Positions 52,186 through 60,977 of a stretch of DNA of 64,000 nucleotides are shown here, one piece after another. The translations under genes and the position numbers were made by a program. Source of the DNA: Agelaius tricolor (taxonomy: Eukaryota > Chordata > Aves > Passeriformes > Icteridae). Under the pieces are notes generated by a model. It saw nothing but the letters and a program-made list of their open reading frames with translations. It was not told the DNA's origin and searched no databases. Every line of letters begins with the position of its first letter. The stretch's first letter is position 1. The stretch lies in assembly GCA_023055355.1 (NCBI GenBank), contig JALJCS010000006.1, positions 32,804,501-32,868,500 on the forward strand. Reading direction: 5' to 3'.

Positions 52186-52509
52186 AGATTGAAGGCAGCA
52201 CTGACTCATCATCCTGCCGCCATGTCGAACGGGAATATGAACACCATGGGCCACATGATGGAAATGATGAGCTCGCGACAGGACCAGACACCACACCATC
52301 ATATGCACTCACATCCTCATCAGCACCAGACACTGCCACCTCATCATTCATACCCACATCAGCACCAGCATCCGGCACACCATCCTCATCCTCAGCCTCA
52401 TCACCAGCAGAACCATCCCCACCACCACTCCCACTCGCACCTCCACGCACACCCGGCACACCACCAGACCTCGCCGCACCCACCGCTGCACTCGGGCGGA
52501 CAAGCACAG
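52186..52509 (+). CDS. CREB5: CREB5 coding exon A: histidine-rich segment (internal exon)
   Basis: Internal coding exon of 324 nt, exactly 108 codons, phase 0 at both ends. A pyrimidine-rich stretch ending TTCCAG (to 52185) is the acceptor; the exon ends CAG with donor GTAGAC at 52510. It opens with RLKAALTHHPAAMSNGN, which I recognise as CREB5. Residues 37-102 are dominated by His with Pro and Gln; I count 32 His in 108 residues, a hallmark that sets CREB5 apart from ATF2 and ATF7. CREB5 is a nuclear CRE-binding bZIP factor that dimerises with itself or JUN; the His-rich segment is usually taken as part of the transactivation or metal-binding region, not of DNA binding. The Met codons inside the exon are not the gene start: the frame is open from the acceptor and the human protein continues upstream. 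Compared with remembered human protein there are a few changes, such as MSSRQDQ for MGSRQDQ and LHSGGQAQ for LHTGNQAQ. The 3' third is locally CpG-rich. Confidence 0.96.
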
Positions 52510-55500
52510 GTAGACCGTCGTGTCCTACTGCATCTCTGAGTTTTGCTCTTGGGTGGAGTTAAAGCCTGATCTCAGTATTGTTTCTTCTTGCATGCATGTC
52601 TTGTTAGATACAAACCCGTTGGGCTGCTAGCAAATGTCTGCTAATGGGGATGCTCAAACTTTATTTAGAAAATGGAGTGAAGCAACAACATGTTTTGCTG
52701 CCTAATTTACTAGACATTTGTAATTTCTTACTTTATAAGGAGCTCCAAGGCTTTTCAGTTCTCTGAGCTCTGCAGATTGCCACATATCCTTTTATGGATG
52801 AGGTTTATTACAGAGATTGGCACATTATATATGTTGCTTAATGTGCTTGAACCTGAACTTCCCAGGCCAAGATTTAACAAGCTTTATGAGTTCTACCTGG
52901 AGAAATACATAACAAAGTCTTTATGAAATGAAATGGCACTGGTGTGTGTGGCCAGGGGTAGTATTTAAGACTGGAGATAATAGAGGTAGTTCTAATTAAG
53001 GATACACTGGCTTGGAAAGGATTAATTGATCCAGACCTTGTGAAGAGGACAGACATCTGCATAGTATGAGAGAAAGAATAGCTGTGAGTGCAACCAGTAC
53101 TTGGTGCTTGTGGCAGGAGAAGGAGGAGGATGAAGCCCGTCCAAGGAGAGAGATTTAAACAAAGAAGGCAATTTAGACTCGTATTCATGTGACAAGTCAA
53201 TGAAGGTCTCCACTGAATGAGATGGAGGACTCAATTTTTTTGGACCAGGTATATCGGGTTCAGCAATTTGGATAGTTCGTTATCTGAAGTGAATGTTTCT
53301 TGAACTAATGAGCTAGTGAGCACAAACTTTAGCAGAGTCATTTTTAAGAGGAATTCTATTAATGCCTTAAGATGATAGGCTTCTGAATCAGGATCACACA
53401 AGAAAATAAAGCTTTGGAGGCAGTTACTGTAACATGTCAGGTCTGGAGAGCAATGTTGAGGAAGACAAACAGGCAGTGCATGGAATGTGAGGACAAAGAG
53501 GAATGCCAGCCATAAGAAGTTCAATCTGTGAAGTATTGTGTTGCTTGCAAATACCTTTCAGACAAGCTCTTAGAAAACATTAAAGAAAATGAGAGTATTT
53601 GGCTGGCATCCCAGTGTCCCACAACATTAACTATTTACTAACATCTAGCTTTATTACTGCAGAGTCTGCAGCACATGGAATCTCCCTAAAGTATTTGCTA
53701 ATGTAAAATGAATTGTCAGCTTTAGAGAAACAGTCTAAGTAAGAGCAGCAGACTCCCCTGTGAGAGGATGTCCATAGCTTTCCTAAGTTTACTTCAGTTT
53801 TTACTTTGTGAATTCAATTATTTTCCCATCTGTTAATGAGTTATTTTCCTTGGAGTTGTTTAAAAACTCCAATAAGCAGACATCATCTCGTATCAGAGAA
53901 ACCAAAAGTAACCTGATTGCTGTATTGGAGATCACTGAGAGAGTAAGGATAAAGTTGTGCTTAGCCAATTGAGGACTCCATGGATGAGATGGCAGAAGCC
54001 ACTTAACTTTCACTGAGGGGTAAAGAGGATAAACATGTTAATGCAGTTGAGGTCATCAGATCCCATGGTATGGAGCACTGCTGCAAAACATTCACAGCAC
54101 TACTTTAAACAGATGAGGAGAAAACTACTGGGGAAAACAGCTACCATGGGGAAACAAACCTCACAGTTTTAAGGACAAGATCAGTGAGCCAATGGCCTTC
54201 CTCTAGACCACTTGGACAGGGACCTTGACTTTCTTACACAGTTAGGACGGCTTCAGCTTCTTGTGCTTTGTATTCCCTGCTAGCTGGCACCACAAAAGAC
54301 TCTCAGGCAGGCAAGAAGACATGCCCCACACATGGGTAGGTGGATGATTAGCAGCCACACAGCTGTCAATGTCCCTCTGTGTTCAGTACTACATGGTCTC
54401 TGGAGCTGGGTCTGTGCAGTCAGATGAGCTTTGCCATGCACAGTATGTCACTGGAGGCAACAGACCCCATGGGAGATCAAGGAGATCTTCACCTTGTCCG
54501 TGGGTGTAAGTATCACCAAAGGGATCAGACAGAGGGTGATGGAGTAGGAATCCCAGGGTCAGTGGCTTCCCCAGGCAGCAGAGTTCTTGTTGTGCATCTG
54601 TTCCTCTGGTGCAAAGGCAATAGTGATTTCTGAACAGATGCACTGGAGGGGGGAAAAGAAGGGCTTGCTAAGTAATAACCACATAGTTATTACTTTCAAA
54701 GCTCATCCATAGTCCCCATGGTAATGGCCTCTTTGGGGATCAGATTGCTCCAGCAGACGTTAATTTTATGGTGCGATTTTCTAATTATTAACCTCCTTAT
54801 TCTTCTGAGCCAGATTCTTCCATTCCAAACCACCTGCCACATGACAGCATGGTCCATGCTGCTGTAAGCTGCATACTCCCATGCCGAGACTGTTGTTATT
54901 CTGCACTGTGCCCTTCTGTAATGTTAGAATTAATTTCATGCTTTTCAGCTACCAGTTTGATACACAGGAGCCCAAGGCATTATGTTTTCATAGAATGAGT
55001 GAATGGGTATTAGTATTGTGGTAAATTGCAAAGAACAGAAGTAAATATTGGATAAAAGTAGAAATCAGCTTCTGAGAAAGAGATCTATCTGAGAAAGGGA
55101 GATATTTTACCAAGTTCTAGCTATGCTGCCTCAACTACTACAAAAATTATAGTGTTATTCTGCATTGGTCCTCTAAAGTTTTTTTTATATCAAACTTGGT
55201 AGAGTGATAGCTCAAGCGGAGTTGGAGTTTGGATGCCATTTCATTCTCTTAGCTATCCTATGTTTGTCTTCATGATGGATACCTGATCAGCATCCTCTAA
55301 GAAGACCAAAATTAACTTACATTTTTATATTTAGTTCATTTGCTTTCTTATGTCCTAGGCAGGGCAATGAAATCCTGCTAGAAAATGATGCTTAGACGGT
55401 TACTAAGATATAGTCTAACATATTTCAGGGTTAAGAGCTATCAAGTAAGAGTCAGTTAATTATCCCATGTGACATTATTAGTGGAATAATGGCAGCCCTT

Positions 55501-57664
55501 ATAATTAATATCTTCCTGAGATGGAGAGAAGATTTTGTTGTTCTGAAAATGCACTCTGACAACCCAGACACTGCCTGGTATATTCTGAAAACAAATCTAC
55601 TCACTAGTTATTCAGGAGAAAATGACCACATAAGAGAAATTATAAAAAAAAATATTGTATCATTACCTTTTTCTGCCTTTGTACCGGATTTCACCGAGAG
55701 AGTTAAGAAACAAGAATTTTTAAAGCTGAATGAGAAAGGAGCAAAAAGGGATAAGGAAATATAAATAGCAGATCTCTGAAGTCTGGAAAGGTGTTATGTA
55801 TGGGAAAATGAAAGGTCTTTGATGAGATGTTGACATTAAAAGTTACTTGTGAGACCTCTGCACTCAGACATGCTGTTAAAGAGGCAGCATGCCCAGCCCT
55901 GGTGGACAGGGAGCAGCTGGAATCCCTTGGCAGCAGTCTCCTGGCAGAAGGCAGGGGATGCTGGTGAGAATGGGGGATGTGCCCACTGCAGCTGCCATGG
56001 ACCTGGCACTCCGACCCTCAGTGTTGGACAGCATGTTGAAGATTTTATCAGCAAACATATGGAGTTCATGCAAGCTGAAATTTAAAAAATCAGTCAGAAA
56101 ATGTGGGGTGGCTTATTTATTTTAGAAGGTTATTCTTAAAAAAAACCTTTTTCTGCTCCTGTGAGAGAGATTCCCTGACGGTGCAACATAAAGCTGAGAA
56201 TAAATTCGGCTTTATGCAAAAAGCGTTATCAGATGTACAGAATAATTACACATAAAATTGCCACTGTAATTGCCACAAGTCAGCAGGGGGAGGGAGCAAA
56301 CTAGATTCTAGACAGAAAAGCCACCTCAACTTTGCAAGACTCAAGACGATAGTATCGTTTTAATTGAGACAGACTGAGGTGTTAGGCAAACACGTTAATT
56401 GTGGCAATTGAAATTCAGGGCTCAGTCTGACAAAGCACTGAGTGCGTCCACTCCCTGGAGTCAAAAGGAAGCACCTTGGAGGTTTGGGCCTTTGCCAGAA
56501 CAGGAGGGTTAATTTTGAGTCAACAATTCCAGTTTCCAGACTGTTCCAGACTGTGCAGGAGTGGCAGCAGCAATGCAAGCTGAGTGTAAGCAATAGGATC
56601 CATGGACTGGGTTCCCAGAGCCCAAGTAGAAGGAGAGAGAAGGTGTCTCTAGAGCCCCGTAGCCTGGGTGCCACAGACAGGCAGGAAGGTAGTCCAAAAG
56701 CCTATTCCCAGGGAGTTGAACATTAAATCTGGTGCTGGTTCCTGACAGGGACGCAGGAATGTTACATCTGCCCAGGAGTCATTTGGAAAATAGTTTACAT
56801 GGCACTGCTGTCACCATGCACCTTTTTCTGTAATATTGTGGGCCAGTTACTCTCAGGAGCAGGACCTTGTACTTGAAAAAGCAGAAATACATAACTTTTT
56901 CCATAGTTTTGTAGCAATGGACTGGATGTGGGGTTCCTATACCCTCAAAGCCAGGGATAAATTGAATAAGAATAAGAATAGTGTCAACAGCACAGAGGTC
57001 AAATGGAACCTGGTAAGAGGAATATCCCTTAACCACAGAGTGCAGAGACATCAAAACATAGTTTCAAGTTCAATTCATCAAAACACAGGTTCAACCTAAA
57101 GTCTTTCTTTGCCCATGAGGGGCAGTAAGGTCTTCTGCCTTTGTGCAATCCCCGCCCACAGCTTCCCAGCTCCATGCAGGCGCAAAGAGCTCTCTGCAGC
57201 TCCTGTCTCCAGAGATGGCAAAGATTGAGGTAGAGATGGTGAAGCTTGGAAAATATAAATGGCCTAAAATTTTAGGCAACTGGGGGACAAGGGGAGAAAG
57301 AGAGACAGAAATTAGACCACTACAGTCCTCTGCTTTGATTAAGACAGATCCTGAGAGAAACTGGACATTTCAGGTTTGAAATAGGTGGTGGCAGAGAATG
57401 CATCTAAGTGAATTCTTTTAAGAACTAACTCAAGGGACAAAAAATACTCAGATGATCATTTATAAAGAAATCTCTTCTTTGACAATGGCAAGGATTTGCC
57501 AGCAGCTGCTTTCAGCGGCACCTGGTGCAGCTTTTGACTTGAGCCTGTTGCAGACCTTGCTGGGGAGCAGGCAGAGTGTGTGCGATTCCCCTTCCCATTT
57601 CAGCATCCCCTTCTCTAACTTTCTCCCCTCGCCGCCCTCTGCAAAACATCTTCTTGCCCTGCAG
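52510..57664 (+). other. CREB5: CREB5 intron between exons A and B (5155 bp)
   Basis: Bounded by donor GTAGAC and acceptor CCCTGCAG. I see no repeat family or RNA gene. It contains a 10-bp inverted repeat around a 6-nt loop at 54670-54695 (AAGTAATAAC and its complement) and an AT-rich, motif-dense stretch at 56160-56440 that may be regulatory. The last 213 bases (57452-57664) are open in the frame of exon B. Confidence 0.9.
56160..56440. promoter_or_regulatory. Motif-dense intronic stretch, possible enhancer or CTCF-like site
   Basis: Contains TTTATGCAAA, several AATTACA and GTAATTGCC/GGCAATTG type motifs and, at 56280-56294, TCAGCAGGGGGAGGG, which resembles the CTCF core CCAGCAGGGGGCGCT with mismatches. 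Non-repetitive. Function is inferred from motif content only. Confidence 0.3.
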
Positions 57665-57892
57665 GTTTCGCCAGCGGCGCAGCAGATGCAGCCCACGCAG
57701 ACGGTACAGCCACCACAGCCGACTGGAGGTCGCCGGAGGAGGGTGGTGGATGAAGACCCAGATGAGAGGAGGCGGAAATTTCTGGAAAGGAACCGAGCTG
57801 CTGCCACGCGCTGCAGACAGAAGAGGAAGGTCTGGGTGATGTCACTGGAAAAGAAAGCAGAAGAGCTCACCCAGACAAACATGCAGCTTCAG
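57665..57892 (+). CDS. CREB5: CREB5 coding exon B: bZIP basic region and first half of the leucine zipper
   Basis: Internal exon of 228 nt, 76 codons, phase 0 at both ends. The acceptor is a C/T-rich tract ending CCCTGCAG (to 57664); the donor is GTGCGA at 57893. It begins VSPAAQQMQPTQ and joins exon A in frame after GGQAQ. Residues 1-20 are a Gln/Pro linker. Residues 23-26 are RRRR, followed by VVDEDPDERRRKFLERNR. The DNA-contacting signature NRAAATRCR lies at residues 43-51, matching the bZIP pattern N-x2-A-A-x2-C-R. Zipper leucines fall at residues 61, 68 and 75, spaced seven apart. This segment binds the cAMP response element and is nearly identical across the ATF2/ATF7/CREB5 family. The zipper is interrupted by the intron after residue 76 and continues in the next exon. 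Differences from remembered human protein are confined to the linker (SPAAQ for SPATQ, QTVQ for QTIQ). Confidence 0.97.
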
Positions 57893-58834
57893 GTGCGAGC
57901 CACCGTCTGCGCCCCTGAGGACACAGAGGGGCTCTTTGTGCTTGACTGACGGTGCCTTTGGGGCTGCCCCCGCACAGTCAGCTCCTAGTGGGAGCTCAAG
58001 CACAATCAGTCTGTTAATCAAGATGTGCGTGCTTCAATTAAAGAAATAATTACATTTTAGCGGGATAAGCCAGGAAAAAGCTGTCTTGGGATTTAGAAGC
58101 CTTCACTAGATGGAGTTGTATTTATTTTCTTTCCTTGTCACTGTTTTTTGTGGGGATTTTTTTTGAAGTGCCATTAACATGTCTGTAAAAATTTCTTCAG
58201 AGCAGGGCATATAGTTAAACCCTCGTTCAAAGCCAGCGAGAGAGAAGCACAAATAGATCAGTCTATCAGTGAGGAAAACTGGATAGATGGAAATACCATG
58301 AATATGATAATAAAAGCCTTTCTTACAGTGCTGTCCTTATGGTAGGCACAGTACTTCTGCTTCATGCAGAGGTGTGCCTGTGTGCTTCCAAGGACAGAAA
58401 ACCATTTGTAGAATGGCACTCTTCCAAAACATTCTCCCACAAAACTCAGAGGTGTGAGCAGCACCCAGGCACTGGCTGCAGCTGAGCTGTAGGTGACAGC
58501 AGTCCTGCCCCTGATCACGGCAACATGGCCTTTGCCCCCACTGGTCTGCCCCTGGCCTCATGCAGAGAGCCCCAGTATTTCCCGATCAGACTGAAACATT
58601 GCCATAAGTATCTCTGGTGCTGTGAAGTTAGTTCATTTGTCAGACTGCCTTCAGAGGTTACAAAATAATGTCACTGACAAATGTTAAAAGAAACCCAGCA
58701 CACAAGCTCCTGAATGCCTTTTTTGCTCAGTTCATTCAAAGTTATGGAGCAGGTTTTATGTTCTTGGGTAGAAGCTTTGTGGAATAGCGTGGTTTAAGCT
58801 TTGTTGCTAACCCAAGTCTCTCTTTCCTCTCTAG
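57893..58834 (+). other. CREB5: CREB5 intron between exons B and C (942 bp)
   Basis: Phase-0 intron lying inside the leucine zipper, between heptad leucines 3 and 4. Donor GTGCGA is weaker than consensus; the acceptor has a good pyrimidine tract. If retained, the frame reads 18 extra residues and stops at 57947-57949. The stretch 58010-58075 has clustered AAT/TAAT motifs; otherwise nothing recognisable. Confidence 0.9.
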
Positions 58835-58943
58835 AACGAGGTTTCCATGCTGAAAAATGAGGTAGCACAGCTGAAACAGTTATTGTTAACACATAAAGAC
58901 TGTCCGATAACAGCTATGCAGAAAGAATCACAAGGATATCTAA
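58835..58943 (+). CDS. CREB5: CREB5 coding exon C: second half of the leucine zipper
   Basis: Internal exon of 109 nt: 36 codons plus the first base of a split Ser codon. The acceptor is TCTTTCCTCTCTAG (to 58834) and the donor is a consensus GTAAGT at 58944. It encodes NEVSMLKNEVAQLKQLLLTH, then KDCPITAMQKESQGYL. Counting on from exon B, zipper leucines at exon-C residues 6 and 13 keep the seven-residue spacing, so five leucine heptad positions are present; the next heptad position is His 20, which ends the coiled coil. The split Ser codon is A plus GT from the next exon, which restores the frame into PESSPPASP. The product is the dimerisation half of the bZIP. The sequence matches what I remember of human CREB5 with no change. 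Confidence 0.96.
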
Positions 58944-60086
58944 GTAAGTAGCTGGTATGTTTGCGCTGTCTCCACACTCCTCACAGGAAAGCAAACCTTT
59001 CAAATCTTCCCTCCAGAACCCTTTCTTGGTCATGTTATCACTTGAACCTGTCTTCTCAAACATCATCCCAGCCATCCAATCTCCTGCCCTTATTTATCGA
59101 GCCCCGCTCAAAACCAAAAAAGCCCTGGTTTGCATCCCACACAGCAGAGCTAGTCTTCCCCACCCCTCCTTTCGGCAAGGAGATGCACACGGATGGACGC
59201 TCACTCCCCTGTGGAGGATCCTGCTTGAACTCACAGCTCCAAACCTGCAAGAGTCCTCCTGGGCACGGCGCTGCCAGAACCTTAAAATAACTCTCAAAAG
59301 GAAAGTTAAAAAGGAAAACATTACAGTCCCCTCCAGCGAAAATGGTACTGTGCTCTGACAGTGGCACAGACCAGGCCTGGCGCAGGTTTTCAAGGTTTGT
59401 TAACTCTTTTTTAACTCTCATCTTTTTTTCTTTTTTTTTTTCCCAAAAATTTCTCAGTTAACAGAGACATTTAATCAATTCTTTCTAGTTGACGCATTTT
59501 GTGGGTAGTAATTTAGCGACAAATTCTCTGTTTCATTCTAGAACAGTTCAGAAGTGCCTCAGGGCTTGCTAGATTGTGACATTGTCTTAAAATAGAGCCC
59601 ATTTCTGTCTCCTCTGCATCACTATGCATCTGTCTCTTTAACAGTACTCAAAGAAAAAAACACATAATTGCATTACATGCCTATCAGCTGTTGCTTGAAT
59701 TAGATTTTCTGTGCTGCAGCGCACTGCACTCTAATTTTGATTCCTGCTGGAACAAATAAAGCATTTAAGCATCCCAACTGATTTTAAAGACCTTAAGATA
59801 TCAGACTTTTTATCCCAACATTAGTTTCAGTTATTAAGGCCTTGGACTTTTTTCAAGACCCAACTCCTGAAGTCAGGTTGATATCAGAGAGGCTAGCTTG
59901 AAAAAAAAAAAAGAAAACTAAAACTTGAGACAGAGAATGTTGGCTAACTGTGATTATATTTTGAAATCCTGGGCCTTGTGTGTGCTTCAGGTCATCAGTA
60001 TTTCCAAGAGGATCACTCAGCCTAGGTTTTTTACTTGGATGGAAAAATGAATGTGTGTTGTCTCTGTGCCCTCATTCCCTTCCCAG
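58944..60086 (+). other. CREB5: CREB5 intron between exons C and D (1143 bp)
   Basis: Phase-1 intron with a consensus GTAAGT donor and a C/T-rich acceptor. Contains T-runs near 59425-59442 and an A-run near 59900-59912. The open frames at 58957-59421 overlap on both strands, start inside the donor region and resemble nothing I know. Confidence 0.9.
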
Positions 60087-60250
60087 GTCCCGAGAGCAGT
60101 CCTCCTGCAAGCCCGGTCCCAGCTTGCTCCCAGCAGCAAGTCATCCAGCACAACACCATAACGACCTCCTCCTCTGTCAGCGACGTCGTGGGAAGCTCCA
60201 CTCTCACCCAGCTCGCCAGCCACAGAACAGACATCAACCCCATCCTTTAA
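60087..60250 (+). CDS. CREB5: CREB5 terminal coding exon D: Ser/Thr-rich C-terminal tail and stop
   Basis: The last coding part spans 164 nt: two bases completing the split Ser, 53 codons, and TAA at 60248-60250. The acceptor is CATTCCCTTCCCAG (to 60086). The tail reads PESSPPASPVPACSQQQVIQ, then a Thr/Ser run, and ends HRTDINPIL. It contains Ser-Pro motifs (SSPPASP) that could be kinase sites; that is inference. Compared with remembered human protein the end has conservative changes (SDVV for SEVV, STLTQLAS for STLSQLTT, TDINPIL for TDLNPIL), so selection has kept the length and the NPIL terminus. The frame stays open upstream of the acceptor to about 60035 by chance; the match to CREB5 and the splice site fix the exon start. 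The exon continues into the 3' UTR. Confidence 0.96.
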
Positions 60251-60520
60251 AAGTGGTTGATCAGAAACTGCTGGGGGAGTGTGGTACCGTATCAAAGCGT
60301 CCTCTCTGCTAAGGACATTTGCAACCGTAACTCAAGCCTGGAAGATTCCTCAGTTCTTGAAAGACTCTGGCTATTCATTTTTATAGTTATTAAAATGTCT
60401 TTTATACTTAGTTACATGAAAGGGAGTTACGCAATTAATATTCTGTCAGCTTGAGAAATGCTTTGGTGCTTTCTCCATGTTTTTTGGTACCAGTTACTTG
60501 TTTATAAACCTAACTGTTTC

Positions 60521-60528
60521 TGTACATA
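60521..60528 (+). promoter_or_regulatory. Pumilio-response-like element in 3' UTR
   Basis: TGTACATA fits the UGUANAUA consensus bound by PUM1/PUM2. It lies 271 nt after the stop, in a stretch unlike the surrounding low-complexity sequence. One 8-mer occurs often by chance, so binding is only a possibility. Confidence 0.3.
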
Positions 60529-60698
60529 GTCATGTTTCCTTCTCACCAGTCTAGCCTGCAGCCTCAGAAATACAAAGTTGTGTTAAACTGCAGCTTGTTA
60601 GCCAATGTGAGGCATGAAAAGTATTAAACAGAGTCAAACATAGGTAACTAGGAGTAATTAGGCTATAAATATAGACCAAGGGCATCTGCTGACAGCAT

Positions 60699-60704
60699 AA
60701 TAAA
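60699..60704 (+). terminator. Candidate proximal poly(A) signal AATAAA
   Basis: The first canonical AATAAA after the stop codon, about 450 nt downstream of it, followed within about 15 nt by a G/T-rich stretch (GTTAGCGTTGTG) that could serve as a downstream element. Use is inferred; other AATAAA hexamers follow at 61123, 61397 and 62655. Confidence 0.3.
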
Positions 60705-60812
60705 AAAGAGTTAGCGTTGTGCTATCAGCAGACCGCGTCTTGCATTCAGAGCCTCTTTCAGAGCAGTTATATAGGATGTGGCTTCAGAACAAAATCAAGG
60801 CAAATAGTGTGC

Positions 60813-60977
60813 TTTTTTGTCTAGCCCTCCCCCTTCTCCTCTTTCCCCTACCCTGACCTTTTTCTCCTCCAGTTATTCTCACACCTTCCTTTTCCCTTCC
60901 CTTTTCATTCTCCAGCTGGTTTTTTCCTTGCTTTTTTTTTTTTTATTCCAAGGCTTTCTTGCTTCCCTCTTTTTCTC
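60813..60977 (+). repeat. Pyrimidine-rich tract in 3' UTR
   Basis: About 165 nt composed largely of C and T on the plus strand (CCCTCCCCCTTCTCC-like runs, then a T12 run). In an mRNA it could bind PTB or PCBP proteins; as DNA it is a mirror-like homopurine/homopyrimidine stretch. Confidence 0.7.

Larger units (their letters stand above)
52186..60250 (+). other. CREB5: CREB5 gene, 3' coding part (four exons, spliced 825 nt including stop)
   Basis: Joining 52186-52509, 57665-57892, 58835-58943 and 60087-60250 gives one uninterrupted frame of 274 residues ending in a stop. Junction phases are 0, 0 and 1, and all introns begin GT and end AG. There are no frameshifts, stops or missing bZIP residues, so this is a functional gene and not a retrocopy. 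Known role of the family: a nuclear activator that binds cAMP response elements through its bZIP, as a homodimer or with JUN. The zinc finger and N-terminal activation segment lie upstream of the window. No CpG-island-like promoter is visible, as expected for the 3' end of a gene several hundred kb long in other vertebrates. Confidence 0.95.

Noticed and set aside
54670..54695. 10-bp inverted repeat with a 6-nt loop
   Set aside because: Real, but short and AT-rich; expected by chance in a window of this size, so not raised as a finding.
55489..55764. 91-codon frame with many charged residues
   Set aside because: Looks like protein at first sight (ends KLNEKGAKRDKEI), but no family is recognised and it sits in the intron between exons A and B with no CREB5 counterpart.
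58957..59421. Four overlapping open frames on both strands in the intron between exons C and D
   Set aside because: They begin just after the exon C donor and resemble no known protein; the CREB5 frame demands that this be intron.
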